Source: Hysterangium stoloniferum
Lineage: Eukaryota > Basidiomycota > Agaricomycetes > Hysterangiales > Hysterangiaceae
Reading direction: 5' to 3'
Assembly: GCA_015178975.1 (NCBI GenBank)
Contig: WHVD01000048.1
Location: 248,001-312,000 of the forward strand
Length of the DNA stretch: 64,000 nt
The translations under genes were made by a program, and so were the position numbers. Position 1 is the first letter of the stretch. Each line of letters opens with the position of its first letter. The notes under the pieces were generated by a model. It had not been told where the DNA came from and did no database searches. It was given only the letters and a program-made list of their open reading frames with translations. This document shows, one piece after another, positions 22,407-34,100 of this stretch.

Positions 22407-22699
22407 TGTTAACGCAAAATGCGCAGTTCTAATAATAACTCTTAGTGAGTGATAACTCCACTAAGTATATATAAGTATCTACCTAATAATAACTATAGGT
22501 AGAGTAAGTATCATGACTAGTGACTAATAGAATAATCCTTTACATACCTCTTAGTGAGTGATAACTCCACTAAGAGGTTACGCATTTGGAGGTATAACTA
22601 TATATAGTATGCCTCGCGTAGTGGGAACTATACAGTTCCCCAATATGTACTATGTTCCAGCTTACCAAATATGGCTTACGTAACTCTGTTACTTCAACA
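22407..22699 (-). mobile_element. Solo LTR of a Copia-like family (293 bp)
   Basis: Ends TGTTAACGC...CTTCAACA, flanked by GTTAG at 22402-22406 and 22700-22704. On the minus strand it begins TGTTGAAGTAAC and resembles the 5' Copia LTR at 44708 and the partial LTR at 56113: all share a GTAAGC-TTTGGTAAG segment and CACTCACTAAGAG-type motifs. Confidence 0.88.
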
Positions 22700-22744
22700 G
22701 TTAGGACATACACTACTACTATAATGAATGCCTTCTGTAAGCCT

Positions 22745-23174
22745 GGTCACCTTACCACATATGTCATCACCAACCTCTCCCATCAACCACTCACAAGGCT
22801 GTGACCCGTGGGGGGCAAGCCCCCACCATGCTACCACCCCACAACTTTACTCGGTCGCTTTGTGACCTGGTGGATCAATAACAATGTCTTTAAACACTAC
22901 ATTAGCAGTTTGTATTACCTTCTGTGACCACTTCTGTACATTCCAGTTTCCCATTTATTCATTCAGAAACTTATTTTAAAGTGATTAAAGTTTACATTAT
23001 TCAGAATTATATACATTATATACATTTGTAAATTCATTGAACCTAAAAACATAAGTCAGTCTCCTTTTGGAATGTTACTGAATACTTACTCATGGATCAA
23101 TAATAACATCCTTAAACACTACATTTGCAGTCATATCAGTGTCATGGAGTCCCTCTTGAAACACCAACATAAAA
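22745..23174 (-). other. Probable 3' flank of the Helitron
   Basis: Non-coding. It contains a GC-rich hairpin GTGGGGG-GCAAG-CCCCCAC near 22808-22827 and two copies of a GGATCAATAA...CACTACAT segment (about 22872-22910 and 23094-23130). A hairpin close to the 3' terminus is a Helitron hallmark, but a CTRR end was not located, so the boundary is open. Confidence 0.35.
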
Positions 23175-26100
23175 CTATCCATGTGAGAACACAGGACTAT
23201 GCAGATCCAATCCAACTAATTTTAAAGATTGACCCTGTGACTTATTGATAGTTATAGAAAATGCTAGTCTGACTGGAAACTGCTGACGATGCAGATCAAA
23301 TGGTACTTGTTTTGTAGTTGGAATAATTGTTATTTGAGGAATGAATGCCAGCTCTCCTGCTAAAGGTCCTGTAATGATCTTTACTTCAAGTACTCTGTGA
23401 GTCATTTGTATTAACCGCAGTCTTGTTCCATTACAGAGTCCTTGTCCTGGATCCAAGTTTCGGAGAAGCATCAATGGCACTCCAGGTTTCAAATGCAATT
23501 TACTTGGTGACAATCCTCCAAAGTTGATTGAGTTTAAGTACTCAGGAGGATATAATGTCTCATTGGCTCCATCTTTGACACTGTCTGCACTGTGGTAGGT
23601 CTGCCCAATCCCTGGAAATTTTTCAAAGAGCATGTCATTGATTTGATCTACATCTGTATTTCAAAGACAGAGAGTGGCCCAGTCCAAGAAAAACTCATCA
23701 GTAAGAACCTCAGGATCATGTATGTTTGGATAAATAGTTGAGACTAAATTATCCACTGTTGGTCCACATAGCATGTGTTCAGGGACTTTAAACATATGAT
23801 CAAGAGGCATGTCCTTTCCATGTCCAATATCCAGAAGCCACTGAGCAAAAACAGCACTCTCTTGATCAGTAGGATCTACATGCATATTCTCAGTCAAAAA
23901 CAGAATCTTCACATTGTGCCCATGAAATACATGCACCAATAATATCTTCTTTTGAACCTTTAGGAATGATAGGCAATGTCTGTTGAAAGTCACCACCCCA
24001 TGCTACAGTAATGCCTCCAAAAGGAACATCCTTGTTAAGGATATCTCTAAGGCTCCGATCTACTGCTTCACAGGCAAAGCGATTCTGCATTGGAACCTCA
24101 TCTTAAATAATAAGGCTGACCTCTTTCATTAGATTGGCCTTATCTGAGCTTTCTTCATTGTACAGATGGATTTCTCATCAACCTCAAGGGGAATTTGAAA
24201 CATACTGTGACATGTCCGCCCACCACTCAGAATAAGTGAAGTGATGCCAGAGGAGGCAACACAGAGTACAATGAGTCCTTTGCCTCTGCAGGCATATGCC
24301 AAAGTATTCCAAACAAATGATTTTCCAGTACCCCCAGGTCCATTTAAAAAGAAAAGCTTTCTGTCTACTCCAGTTTCATATCTTGCAATGACAGCATCCA
24401 TAATTTGATTGTATGCAACCCTTTGGCCCTCATTTAACTTTTCAATATTTATATTTGCTTTTATTTGCTCAGTATCCTTGCCATAAGCCCTCTGTTCATT
24501 GATGAATCGATTTCCCACTATCTCTTCCCATGGCTGTGTAAACTGAGGCATATGAGGGTACTCTGAGAGTGGTTTCCCACTTGTACAAAGAATTTCATCA
24601 AGCTTAAAGAGGCCAAAGTCATGAACTGTCTCCTCAGATGGCTCTGATTCATTTGGTTGATAAAGATGTGTCTGAAAAAAGTGTTTCAAGTCATCACAAA
24701 TGTCTGCTTTGAATTCATGCCAGAGTGCAGCTGGATCAGAAGGAAAGTATTGGCTGAGAATAGTAGCAAACAGTCTCCTCAATTGAGATCCAGTCTGCAT
24801 AGCCTTTGCCTCTTGAAGATACAACTTCCATTCTTTATCATCTTCAAGTAGGCCACATGCCATGCAGGCTACTTGGAAGGAAGGATAGACCTGTCCTTCA
24901 TAGGTCCTGAGATCTTCAAAAGAAGTTGCCCCTTTGACAACTGTGAGTAAAGTATGTAGGAGGAACCTTGGGCCACTTGAGGGTCCTGCAAAATGAATAC
25001 ATCCAATGGCAAATCCCCTTTTCCTTGTATCCCATTTTCTGTTTTTTGAATTCCATGTGAAAAATTTTGGAAAATCAACATAGTGAAGTGAATTGGCTGA
25101 TCTACCATTAAGGTCTATTGTATTGTTAGAATTGGCCTCAAAGTATGCCATCAACTTAGTCTTGGAATGATGGGCAGCATCCAAAGCTTCTTCTGGACCC
25201 TCCATGCCATCAAAGATAACTGACTGGTGATTCTCTAAATGCACAGGGAGGGCCATGACAGCAGGAATTTGAATATGTATCTCATTTTCCAAAAGTCTCC
25301 AAAATGCTTCATGTGCACTGACATAGTGGGCATCAATATATTGTTGAATTTCATCCTTGTTCTTTCCAAACTCCATTGTTGTACAACCATGTCCTTTGTA
25401 TATATACTTGTGAATATATTTAATGGAGCGAACATTAAAAGTCATCTCAACATTGATATGACATTCCAGAATGAGAAGAAGGGCAGCACAGTAAGGGACA
25501 ACATGTTGATTGTCTAACTCATGACCTCTGACTTTATGTTTTCTGCCATCATTTCTACGGCAGTACTTTGAATAGCCATCTTCATTTATACTTGTAGATT
25601 CACAAAAGGGCTTGGGAAAATGCTTTGTACATTTGTTATCTTTGATACATTTTTCACCACATACATGAGTCATGAGCTCAGATACCAACTTGTAAAGCTT
25701 TGGTTGCTCCTCTTGATCTGGAAACTCTGCAGATATCATAGAATCAACTTCTGCAGGAGTCTGAAGCTTTGCCCCCTCTTCAAACCATATGAGCAAATGC
25801 ATATGAGGGAGACCACACTTCTGAAATTCAATGGTATGGACATGGGCAACTGTTTTGCCAAGGCAATTTTTCTGAATAATGAGCTGAAGCAAGTGTGCCT
25901 TTTTCAATGCAAAAACATGTGACACTATATCTGGGCGATCATCAGCAGTTTGCCCTGGAAGAAGTGCATCAGTTATTTCCCTCCATTTGGGGTTGGCTGT
26001 CATAGTAATAAACATGCTTGCATTGCCATATTTGCGTGATATAGCCAGTGAATTTTACAAATTTTCCATCATACCCTGACTGCTACCTTGGAAGGTTGCT

Positions 26101-26630
26101 GGCAGTATAAATCTACTTCCAATTTCATTTGGCTCAGGTTGCTGGTTATTATCCTGTACTGTGAAGGCATCAACCACCTGATGATACATTTCAGCTCATA
26201 AAGTGCCTTGATTGTGTCTTATCCATGATAGCCTGCTTTGCTCTGCTGCTGCCCATGCATCTACAATGTATTGCTGAAGCAGTTTTCCACCCCTCAGAAT
26301 TGTAGTTGCTTCACCAATTCTTTGAAAGAGTCGATGAGCATAATACTTTATCTGGGAGACTTTTGTCTGCTTTTTCTTCTGCCTATTCTCTGTCACTTGT
26401 TCAGGTTCAAGTTCTTCAGTAATTCCTTGCACCTCATCCTGCTCCATAGCTGGTTCAGGAGGTGGTATAGCATCATCAATTGGAATATCTATTTGCTCAG
26501 GTGGGAGAGGTACAACTTGGGGAACTACTTCAGGTTGAGGAATCACTACCTCTGGAAAGTCAGGTATTATCTCCTCAGGAGCTGGTTCAAGGACTTCTGG
26601 CTCTTCTACAACATTGGAAGATGGAACATC
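23175..26630 (-). pseudogene. Autonomous Helitron Rep-helicase, decayed
   Basis: This rolling-circle transposon protein runs on the minus strand. An acidic, proline-rich N-terminal segment (about 26620-26400) is followed by a Helitron_like_N start (FITMTANPKWREI near 26010). The HUH-type metal motif is GLPHMHLLIW (near 25800), with a Cys-rich block HVCGEKCIKDNKC. The PIF1-like helicase has Walker A NGPGGTGKS (near 24330), AVDRSLRDILNKD, AWGGDFQQTLPIIP, LDPGQGLCNGTRL and the late motif AFSITINKSQGQSL (near 23240). Lesions are a frameshift near 24150, a TAA at 24103-24105 exactly where Trp is expected before the Walker B DE, and further breaks near 23660-23900. Total coding length of over 1,100 residues fits an autonomous but now dead element. 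Confidence 0.9.
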
Positions 26631-26700
26631 TCAGAGTTGGAGATGGTAGATATTGATATATCACCTACTTTGATGGCAATTCTTGAAGTTGGAGCTGGTG
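26620..26700 (-). other. Short GH92-like segment at the Helitron 5' side
   Basis: The minus strand encodes SRIAIKVGDISIS, which resembles SRIAVNIGDISIL in the GH92 gene (near 29100). The DNA matches over about 45 bases. It lies between the Helitron N-terminal coding sequence and the GH92 gene and could be a captured fragment or a relic of a second GH92 copy. Confidence 0.5.
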
Positions 26701-26896
26701 TCAGCGTTTGGTTTATACAGCAGGACCACTGGCATAGAGGGTTTTTGTAAGATAGATAGTGGCTTGTACACGTCACATGCATTTCCCTCTACTTTCTTTG
26801 AAAATTATGTACTTGAATCTTTGGAGATATCCCGGGTATGCCAACCATTTTTTTATACAACTCGTAAAACTTGAAGCCTCCCTTCTGTACTCAGAA

Positions 26897-29800
26897 TTAT
26901 TCATGTGATGACATCCCAGGCCCAGATCCCCACTCCTGCGGCTCAGCACTCATCTCAAACGTAATATTCACCCCATCAATGATTTGTTCATGTGTTAGGA
27001 TTGGCCGCTCAATACGCTCACCATTCACTGTCAGAGACTTCACATACGGCTTCGTCGCAGCCCCCGGCGCACGAATGATGAGCGGACGGCGGGCGCGTGG
27101 CAAGTCAATCGTCACTTTGTCGAAGAAAGGAGTACCGACGACGTAAGAGGTGGAGGAGGGATTGACGGGGTAGAATCCTAGTGCAGAAAAGAGCCACCAT
27201 GCGCTCATTTGACCACAGTCTTCGTTCTGAAAGAGGTATGAGTTTTTCGATTCGGAAGCATGAATGGAAGCCTTACGCCAGCCAAACCGTTTGCCGTGGA
27301 GTTGTAGTCTGCGACTGCAATGGAACGTATCCGAGCTTGGCCCTTTGAAGGCGCGCCTGCGAGCGCATATAAGTAAGGGATATGGTGAGATGGCTCGTTG
27401 GTATGATCATTGTGACCTGAACCTCATGTGTGAGAATAAAACATACTAGGGAGGGAATACGAACCTCCATTGAAATGTTCGTCCAGAAACTCCACAAATG
27501 ATGCGTTTCCACCTTTCAGCTCAATACTTGTAATGTCAGGTTAGGGGGAGGGCAATAGAAACATAAAACCTAACAGCCTCACAGTCCCGGAATATCGTGA
27601 ATTACATCAAAGGTGTACGCCCACTTATCACCCTCCGTCCAGCCAGCATCTTCTCCGGCAAAACTGCCATTACTAAATCTTGCTTCCATAAATCCAGTAT
27701 CATTGTTGAATATCGTCCGATAGTTCTGGGAACGCGCTAGCAGGAAATCGGCAACGTCATCGTGACCGGTTTCGCGGGCCACGACCGAACAGGCAAAGTC
27801 ATCGACTAGAGAGGATGTAAATATGTAGATCAATGGGTAGAAAGGTGGAACCAAGGTTCATACAAGCGTAGTCTAGGGTGCGTGAGCCAGCTTCAGTGTG
27901 CTGGTCAGAGCCCACAAAACCAGATTTAGCGTAGAGTGTTAATCCCGCGCGGGCCTCTACATCTGTGCCTTCCTCGCGATCCGCATATCTGAGAGTTTTG
28001 TCAAGACCTGTGGTAGATATAATAATAATAATAGGAATAGTACTGCGTAGTAGTGTCGTTGACAGGCGGTCTAACCCAAAGGTCAGCGGGAATGAAAGCC
28101 AGACGAAGCGCCCTTACACAGTAGCATCTTTGTAAATCGCCTGGTAAGCCAATTGTTGGTCAAACCCACGGAAGCCTTTGATCATAGCTTCAGCGATCAA
28201 GGAATCGACATGGGTACCAACCTATACCTCAAATTTAAGCACTATTGACTATGTGAAAAAGTGGGAAGGTACCATGATGTTGGTTTCCACGATGTTCTTC
28301 CACATTGGTAGCCACCCACCCTGATGAGCGTCTCGTAAGTCAACGTTTTTGTCGAAGAAATGAATATAGAACTTACTTCCTGGAAATCATTCAGCATGGA
28401 AGTTACCATGTCCTGGATTCTTTCAGGCGCAAATAATATTTCCCAAGCCCACTGTGCAAGATTCGGCGAGCTAAGAAGAACAATAGAAGTCAAAAGAAAA
28501 TGCTCACCTCAGCTCTAAAGGTATCCCAGATTGAATAACCTGTATAGCTCACGCCCTTATGCACCTGAAGGACGTTAATAATACCCGGTGACAGCTAGCA
28601 AAAGCATACCTTATCATCATATCCGCTATAATACTGACCGTCTTCGTCCTGCTCATAGGGATATTGAAGGGTATGAAAAAAACTAGTATAAAAAATCGTC
28701 TTCTGCACTTCAGAAGCACCTTCGATCTGGATCCTATCCAACTTCTCCGCCCATGCTTGCCGCGTCGTATAGGCAGTTTTCTCCAACGGTGTTCCGTCTG
28801 GAATCTCCTTATTCAAATTTGCTCTCGCTTGATCTATAGAAATAAAAGACACTCCGACTCTAACGTCAAGCTGTGTCACACTGCTTGCGAAGCGGACGTA
28901 GCCCATTACTTGCTCATCAGTTCTTGACATCTCGCCTTCGTGAAGTGTGTCATTTGTAGCAGTACCCCAAGAAACGAATGGTTCTGAGAATCTCGCGACA
29001 AAGTATCCTGAAAAATGAGGTGCTGTGAAAGGTCCCAGAATGCTGTCCTGCCGTTCGGGATTACGGCCAGAGATCTCTCGAATTGACGGTAATATTGATA
29101 TGTCACCGATGTTGACGGCAATTCTTGATAGGTTATTGCTAACAATTGAATTACGAGTTGCTTGCACTATTATGTGTGGTTGGGAAACATCATCGAAGGT
29201 GAAACGAAGATGACCGACACGAGAAGCTGTTTGAGGTATTCAAGGAAGTTAAATTTATCCCAGTATTTTAGACGTACTCGATGTATGTTCTCCTGTAACC
29301 GAACCACCCGTTTCTGGAGACATTTTTACTTTGTAATAGGATGCGGTAGAAATCTCATCAGCATGTGAGAAAGGGATTCCTCTTTGCTCGAAAGCTGGTG
29401 TTACGGTTCCTACGCCAGGAGCAACCACAACTTGTCCGGATTCGCCTATTCAAGTCATCAAATTCCATAAAACAGATATTTGATGCATGTAAGTTTATTA
29501 CCCATCCAAATGGCCGGCTGGTGAGTTCCTTGAAACCCATGAATTTTTGTGTCCGTTTGGTTATAAGGTGTCGCAGAAACGAAATTCTCTCGCGTTTGGG
29601 CAACCCAACGTGTCATAGCAAATGGAGGCGCTGCAATATTCTGAGATGGAACTTCAACCAAGCAGAATCTCCACTCACCGGTGGATGGTATCATTCCACC
29701 AGACCCATTAGGACTATCTCCACCACTCCCAATCATGCTGGATAGGGTTGTGACTTTGAAAGCTGCTTAATGAAAAAAACCTTACGGATTAACATGATCT

Positions 29801-29901
29801 ACTGCATCACTTTTTGGCATCCCTAAAGGAAATTCGCCGCCTCCAAACTGATTCAGTCCAATGGCCGCCAATGCAAAGGCCACATATTGGGAAATACCCA
29901 T
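26897..29901 (-). CDS. GH92 alpha-mannosidase, secreted
   Basis: A glycoside hydrolase family 92 enzyme, a calcium-dependent exo-alpha-mannosidase family that trims mannose from fungal glycoproteins or mannans. The best start is ATG at 29901-29899, giving a signal peptide (MGISQYVAFALAAIGLN). Next come VDHVNPMIGSGGDSPNGSGG (spliced), PPFAMTRWVAQTREN and GFQGTHQPAIWMG. Later blocks are VVVAPGVGTVTPAFE, SFFHTLQYPYEQDEDG, the family signature GYSIWDTFRAE (near 28530), NDFQEGGWLPMWKN, AGWTEGDKWAYTF and YNSTANGLAGNEDCGQMSAWW (near 27310-27190, across a spliced intron). The stop is at 26897-26899. About ten exons are needed and no break was found, so it is probably functional. Relics resembling it lie at 10255-10640 and 26620-26700. 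Confidence 0.88.
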
Positions 29902-30607
29902 CAGACGTAATACACCTATTACCATTGTGGACGATTACAATAATGTCAGGGAAGGAATTCTACGCACCTTATATATTTATACTGCGAATATCAACCAGGC
30001 GGCGGGATTAAACTTGGAGCACATGACCAAGTCACTTTACTATTTCTATGAAACAGGGTCTAGTTCACGTACTTTGGTATATAATATGATTGACGACGGA
30101 GGACCTTCTTCCTATGACACAGTATGGTAAATATACCTCGTAAATAGTTGGCCTTGACCCTCGAGGCACGTATCAGTAGTGAATGATTATGTAACGATCA
30201 TGATGTCATTGGTGCCTTCATGTGACAAACAACTACGTCCCCGGACTAGGACAGCCGTACCTATAAGTTACCAAGCTCACTCAGTCTCCCTAAGAGGGCC
30301 GTAGAAACGACTGAGGGGCTTACCCAAAAACTTCATGTTTATATATGCCCAATCTGATGCGAGTTCTCTGTATTAAAAATAGTATGAGTTGACTCTATTG
30401 CAATACACAATATACAAGGGTTTAATAAGCTTGTAATAAAAGTATTTGTTTCTCAATATCTTGTGTCAGTTAGTGTAGCACCTCCTGACAATATAGGTTG
30501 GATGCTCTGGGAGGTGTATAGTGGTTCTGACACACATTAACCTCCAAAAGCATGGTCCACAATTAGCATCTTCATATGAAAAGTTGCAATAATTGGTGGA
30601 CTCCCCC
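29902..30607. other. Upstream region with a hairpin repeat
   Basis: A 73-bp imperfect hairpin at 30461-30534 has arms TGTGTCAG...CACCTCC and GGGAGGTG...CTGACACA, and looks like a tiny MITE. The segment 30360-30412 matches 63112-63165 in inverted orientation (AGTATGAGTTGACT core), so another dispersed repeat is present. A 90-codon plus ORF at 29861-30130 overlaps the GH92 signal-peptide exon and is not supported. Confidence 0.5.
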
Positions 30608-30615
30608 TATAAAAA
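30608..30615 (+). promoter_or_regulatory. Candidate TATA box
   Basis: TATAAAAA lies 98 bases before an ATG at 30706, followed by a pyrimidine/CATCA-rich leader (TCATCATCAAA, ATCACATCAACA). This is a typical layout for a strongly expressed fungal gene. The gene it served appears truncated. Confidence 0.45.
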
Positions 30616-30705
30616 GGTGTGTTTCATCATCAAATTTAACACTCTGTAGACGTTGAATGACTCTGGTTTATCATCACATCAACAGCGTCACCGATTTCTA
30701 TCATC

Positions 30706-30830
30706 ATGAAATTCATAAGCTATCTTATATGCGCTGCGTTTATCTTAAGTCACCTGCGAAAACGTTTAAAAGTGCGTAAGTCGACGAAAAAAAAAATTGA
30801 TGGGATAGCGACACAATAGTCTAGAAGGCA
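30706..30830 (+). pseudogene. Signal-peptide exon of a lost or unidentified small secreted protein
   Basis: ATG at 30706 starts MKFISYLICAAFILSHL, a good secretion signal. A donor-like GTGCGTAAG follows about 66 bases later. No convincing next exon was found before the RidA gene on the opposite strand. It may be a truncated gene or a small secreted protein whose later exons cannot be recognised by eye. Confidence 0.35.
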
Positions 30831-31070
30831 TAGATTAATAGGTTCAATGACGTTGAAAAAAATGGACAACGTCAATTACCTAAAGTTATGAACGAAAAAG
30901 ACAATTGATTTACGGAAAACAAATGTGGTAATTGAGGCTACTAGGTTATGATAAAATGCTTCAAAATAATGAAGAGTGTAAGTTCATTTGGCTATTCTTT
31001 ATTCTTTAGGGAATATACAAGGCCCAACTCCGACTTGAATGAGTACACTAGTTCCATGTCTAGTATACAA

Positions 31071-31661
31071 TCATGGAATTTCTGCTACACATTCAACCTC
31101 AACGTCTGCACCCATAGGAAGGGTCGACACACCGATACAGGTGCGTGCGGGCATATTTTCCTTATCAAAAAACTTTACGAGCAGTCACTCAGTATTAAGA
31201 ATGAGCGTTGTGGAGCAGACTGGCTTCAAACCTCAGCATAAACCTCGTTCATCGGTCCGAAATCGCGTTGCATATTCGTTAAATAAATATTCGCTTTGAC
31301 GATATGCGTCAAGTCCGATCCAGCTTCCTTGAGTAAGACTGAAATGTTGTTCAAAGCAGCACGCTGTACAAGATGATGTCAATGTCACTTGGCTAAGCTT
31401 CATTCGATGTTAGTGAAATCTCGTAGGCCTTACGGTTTGGGCTTTTACGCCGCCTTCCACAAGTTTAAAATCCTTGTCACAGCCAATATTTCCAGAGACA
31501 TATACCATCCCGCGTGAAATAACCGCTTGAGCTGGATTATAAGCATTTTAACTGGTGGGGGATGCGCGTGAAAAAAATTTAGGCTTACAGAAGACCGGTA
31601 AAGGCGGATTCGCATTTGGCGTTGAAATAATCGTTTTGTTAACGTGTGCTTTGCTGGACAT
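31071..31661 (-). CDS. RidA/YjgF/YER057c family protein
   Basis: Four exons on the minus strand give about 134 residues, the normal size for the Rid family. Start ATG is at 31661-31659. Exon 1 is MSSKAHVNKTIIST through LPVF, spliced to SQAVISRGMVYVSGNIGCD and FKLVEGGVKAQT. The third exon is RAALNNISVLLKEAGSDL and VKANIYLTNMQRDFGPMNEV. The last is FFDKENMPARTCIGVSTLP with ADVEVECVAEIP, stop at 31071-31073. The conserved Arg of the Rid active site is in PARTCIG. RidA proteins hydrolyse reactive enamine/imine intermediates from PLP enzymes and are trimeric, cytosolic or mitochondrial. The eukaryotic relatives have also been linked to RNase activity. All introns have GT-AG ends and the frame is intact. 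Confidence 0.92.
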
Positions 31662-32450
31662 CGTGCTAGCACTTCGAGTATAAAGAGATGACTTATGTGA
31701 CACAGCCTCGTCACTGTATAACGTCTCATCATGAGTCAGCGCTGGTAGCTACTATCTGACCGTTCGGAAGCCTGCCGGTTGATAGGAGTACTTTCCCACG
31801 TAGATTGTTCAGTACAATGGCTTTTTGAATATCCCGTAATTAAGGGTGTAAATTTCATCTGGGGTTCCTGTATTTCTTGTGAGTCACATTTTGTAGGGAA
31901 ACTGTAATAGTAAATGTAACTCGGAGCATGGCAACGGCTGAGCTCGATTATAGTCCTATAGTTTTTGTCACCCTCTTCATAAAGAAGCCAGAACGATATA
32001 ACTCAAGCGCATTTCACTACCTATCTTTATTTCATTACAACGACTTATTCTCAGAGCTCGAAATCCTATAAACACTGACCCTCAGCACCCACTAGCCCTA
32101 ACCTCTAAAAACGCCTAGTAGAACTTCAATATTATTGCTAATTTTCCCTTGGTAAGCAGTGGTCAGATAGTTCTGTTGAACTTTCTTAAGTCACCTGTGG
32201 GTTCAATTCCTTGTCTTGAACATTCTTTTGATTTTTTCTTCAATTACAAGTTGAAAGGCTGTCGGTGTCAGCCTCACTCGGTAGCAGACAAGACAAACGT
32301 TTCTTGTTGTTCAATAATGGAGCGGTGTTAAATGGGGTTTTAAGGAAGAAGAGAAAAAGGGGAGGAAAGACCGTAGATCTGGGAGGGCGATCGGGAGATA
32401 ATGATAGCACGATCGGCGATGAGGTGGTAAGACGGTCAGGATTACACAAG
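31662..32450. other. Intergenic, no gene supported
   Basis: Short ORFs only. A GGTTCAATTCC box at about 32210 looks tRNA-like but lacks a matching stem (see rejected items). Confidence 0.5.
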
Positions 32451-32451
32451 T

Positions 32452-32700
32452 TCAATAAAACCACGTGGCTGCAGTGACAAATTCGCTGTGCTTACTCGGG
32501 TACCGAAAATACCACCGAGTTGTTCCATGTGAATGCCAACGCCATAGCATGGTAAGGCTCGATCTTCGAAGGTATGCAATACTAATGTGGGACGATTTTC
32601 GAAACAGGGTGAGTTGATTTAGTGCTCCTATAATGAATGTTGCAAAATTATCGCCTGACACTCCAGCATCTTGATTATACCCCAACTCTCTCCTCTGTGA
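32452..32700 (-). pseudogene. Unidentified coding fragment
   Basis: On the minus strand one frame reads RPTLVLHTFEDRALPCYG followed by VGIHMEQLGGIFGTR, which looks like real protein. The neighbouring sequence is not in the same frame and no complete gene can be built. The family is not recognised. It lies just downstream of the HNH gene. Confidence 0.3.
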
Positions 32701-32806
32701 CTACAATATTAATAACATGAACTACAGTAAGTCTATCCGCGTGCTGTAGCATGTTCATATGCATTAATCTATGTGATTCGCATATTTCATAGGTACATTC
32801 TAGCTT

Positions 32807-34100
32807 TCAGAAGACAGAGACTTCAGACGATAGGGACTGTAAAGCGTGGTGGAGTATATCCGCAGATGTCCCATCATTCGATAACACCTTGATATCCTCC
32901 ATCTCCCTCTCATATTTATCGATATATTCAGCCGCGCCTGAAAGATGACAGACCTTGGCACAAGCTGCATGTATCTCAAGATATGTTGGCGAAGGAAGAG
33001 GCAGATTATTATGCATTGATTCGAAAACTATCAATTTCGGGTCACGGTTATCAACGTTTACGGCAGGAAAGCGAAATTTGACTTTATAAGTATGCGGCTG
33101 GCCAGACTGCACTAGTTTAGCTAAATCAATTAGTAAAAAAGGTAAACTCACTTGCTCTTCTAACCACGCGTCCAACGTATCAAAAAAACTATGAAAGTCA
33201 AGCTCAAGTGTCATAATATTCTCGAGGCGGTGAATATTTGCATCATTGAGTTCCTTAAGAGGTTCACATATCCAAAACGTTCCATTATCGTCCAAATTGT
33301 AGCAGCATACTCTTGCTACATTTGTAGGCGAACAGTTTGGTATGTTAGTAAAAAAGATGGAATGGCCTTACCTTGTCTCCATGTCCCCTGCTATCACTGG
33401 TGTCTGTGTTTGTCAACGATGGGAAAATATGTGCACATTGTGTAAACACAAGCCCCGCACCGGGTTGGTTGGCCAGATGCATCACCTTCTCGTCTTCCTT
33501 TGCACAGTTGAGATCATACCTATGGGTTATTATGCATCGGTATCCATCTCGGATCAACGCCTTGGAAATGCAAAGTCGATAAGTTTATAGGCTGCGTAAA
33601 TAATAAGGGAGGGGTAGTACTCGCCAACTTCTTTGCGGTGGAATGGTCCTTAGGAGGCTCCATTATTTCATGTCGTATCTCCTGCTTCAGAGCGTCGAAA
33701 CATGGTCTGGAAGGATGCTCTGAGGGCGTTGGGGTACGACCTTTATATTTCCTAACTATCAAGGCGCATTAAAAGGCTAGCACAGAAGCATTAGGGTCAC
33801 AATATCACAGCTTACAACATCGAATATAATGGTTGAAGTACATCTCGCCAAGCTTGAACCTATCCTCCATGTTCTTCGCAGACACCACCTCCGATGCAAC
33901 AGTTGCGCGAACCTTATCTGAAGGTCCTTCCAGCAGAAGATAACCTACAACTCTAGCAAAGACTAATCGCTTTTTCCTCTCGGAGTCATCGCCTCGCATG
34001 CCCGTGGGGTAGACGTGGCTGCGGCTTCCATTTCTAACACTATGGGATACGCTCCCGATATAGCTCGCGAATTCTGAAACCTACGATCGCAAGGAATCGA
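32807..34100 (-). pseudogene. HNH_2-type nuclease-domain protein, probably frameshifted
   Basis: A fungal HNH_2-domain protein. Blocks in order are VYPTGMRGDDSERKKRLVFA and VVGYLLLEGPSDKVRATVAS (34010-33816), KYKGRTPTPSEHPSRP (from about 33752), and ALIRDGYRCIITHRYDLN with FTQCAHIFPSLTN (33560-33370). The CxxT and AHIF elements are the HNH-like metal site. Then come YAATIWTIMERFGY, ANIHRLENIMTLELDFHSFFD, WLEEQ spliced to SGQPHTYKV, and ACAKVCHLSGAAEYIDKYE. Between MERFGY and ANIHRLEN the frame changes with no room for an intron, implying a one-base indel near 33250-33262. Such genes are numerous in agaricomycetes and their role is unknown. The first exon was not fixed. Confidence 0.72.

Noticed and set aside
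22800-22830. Hairpin as the definite Helitron 3' terminus.
   Set aside because: No CTRR end at the expected distance was found, so it is only listed as a possibility.
29861-30130. Plus-strand ORF of 90 codons.
   Set aside because: Overlaps the GH92 signal-peptide exon and its promoter on the other strand. No recognisable domain.
32150-32225. tRNA-like sequence with a GGTTCAATTCC box.
   Set aside because: The bases around the box do not form a T-stem, and no acceptor stem or anticodon arm can be drawn.
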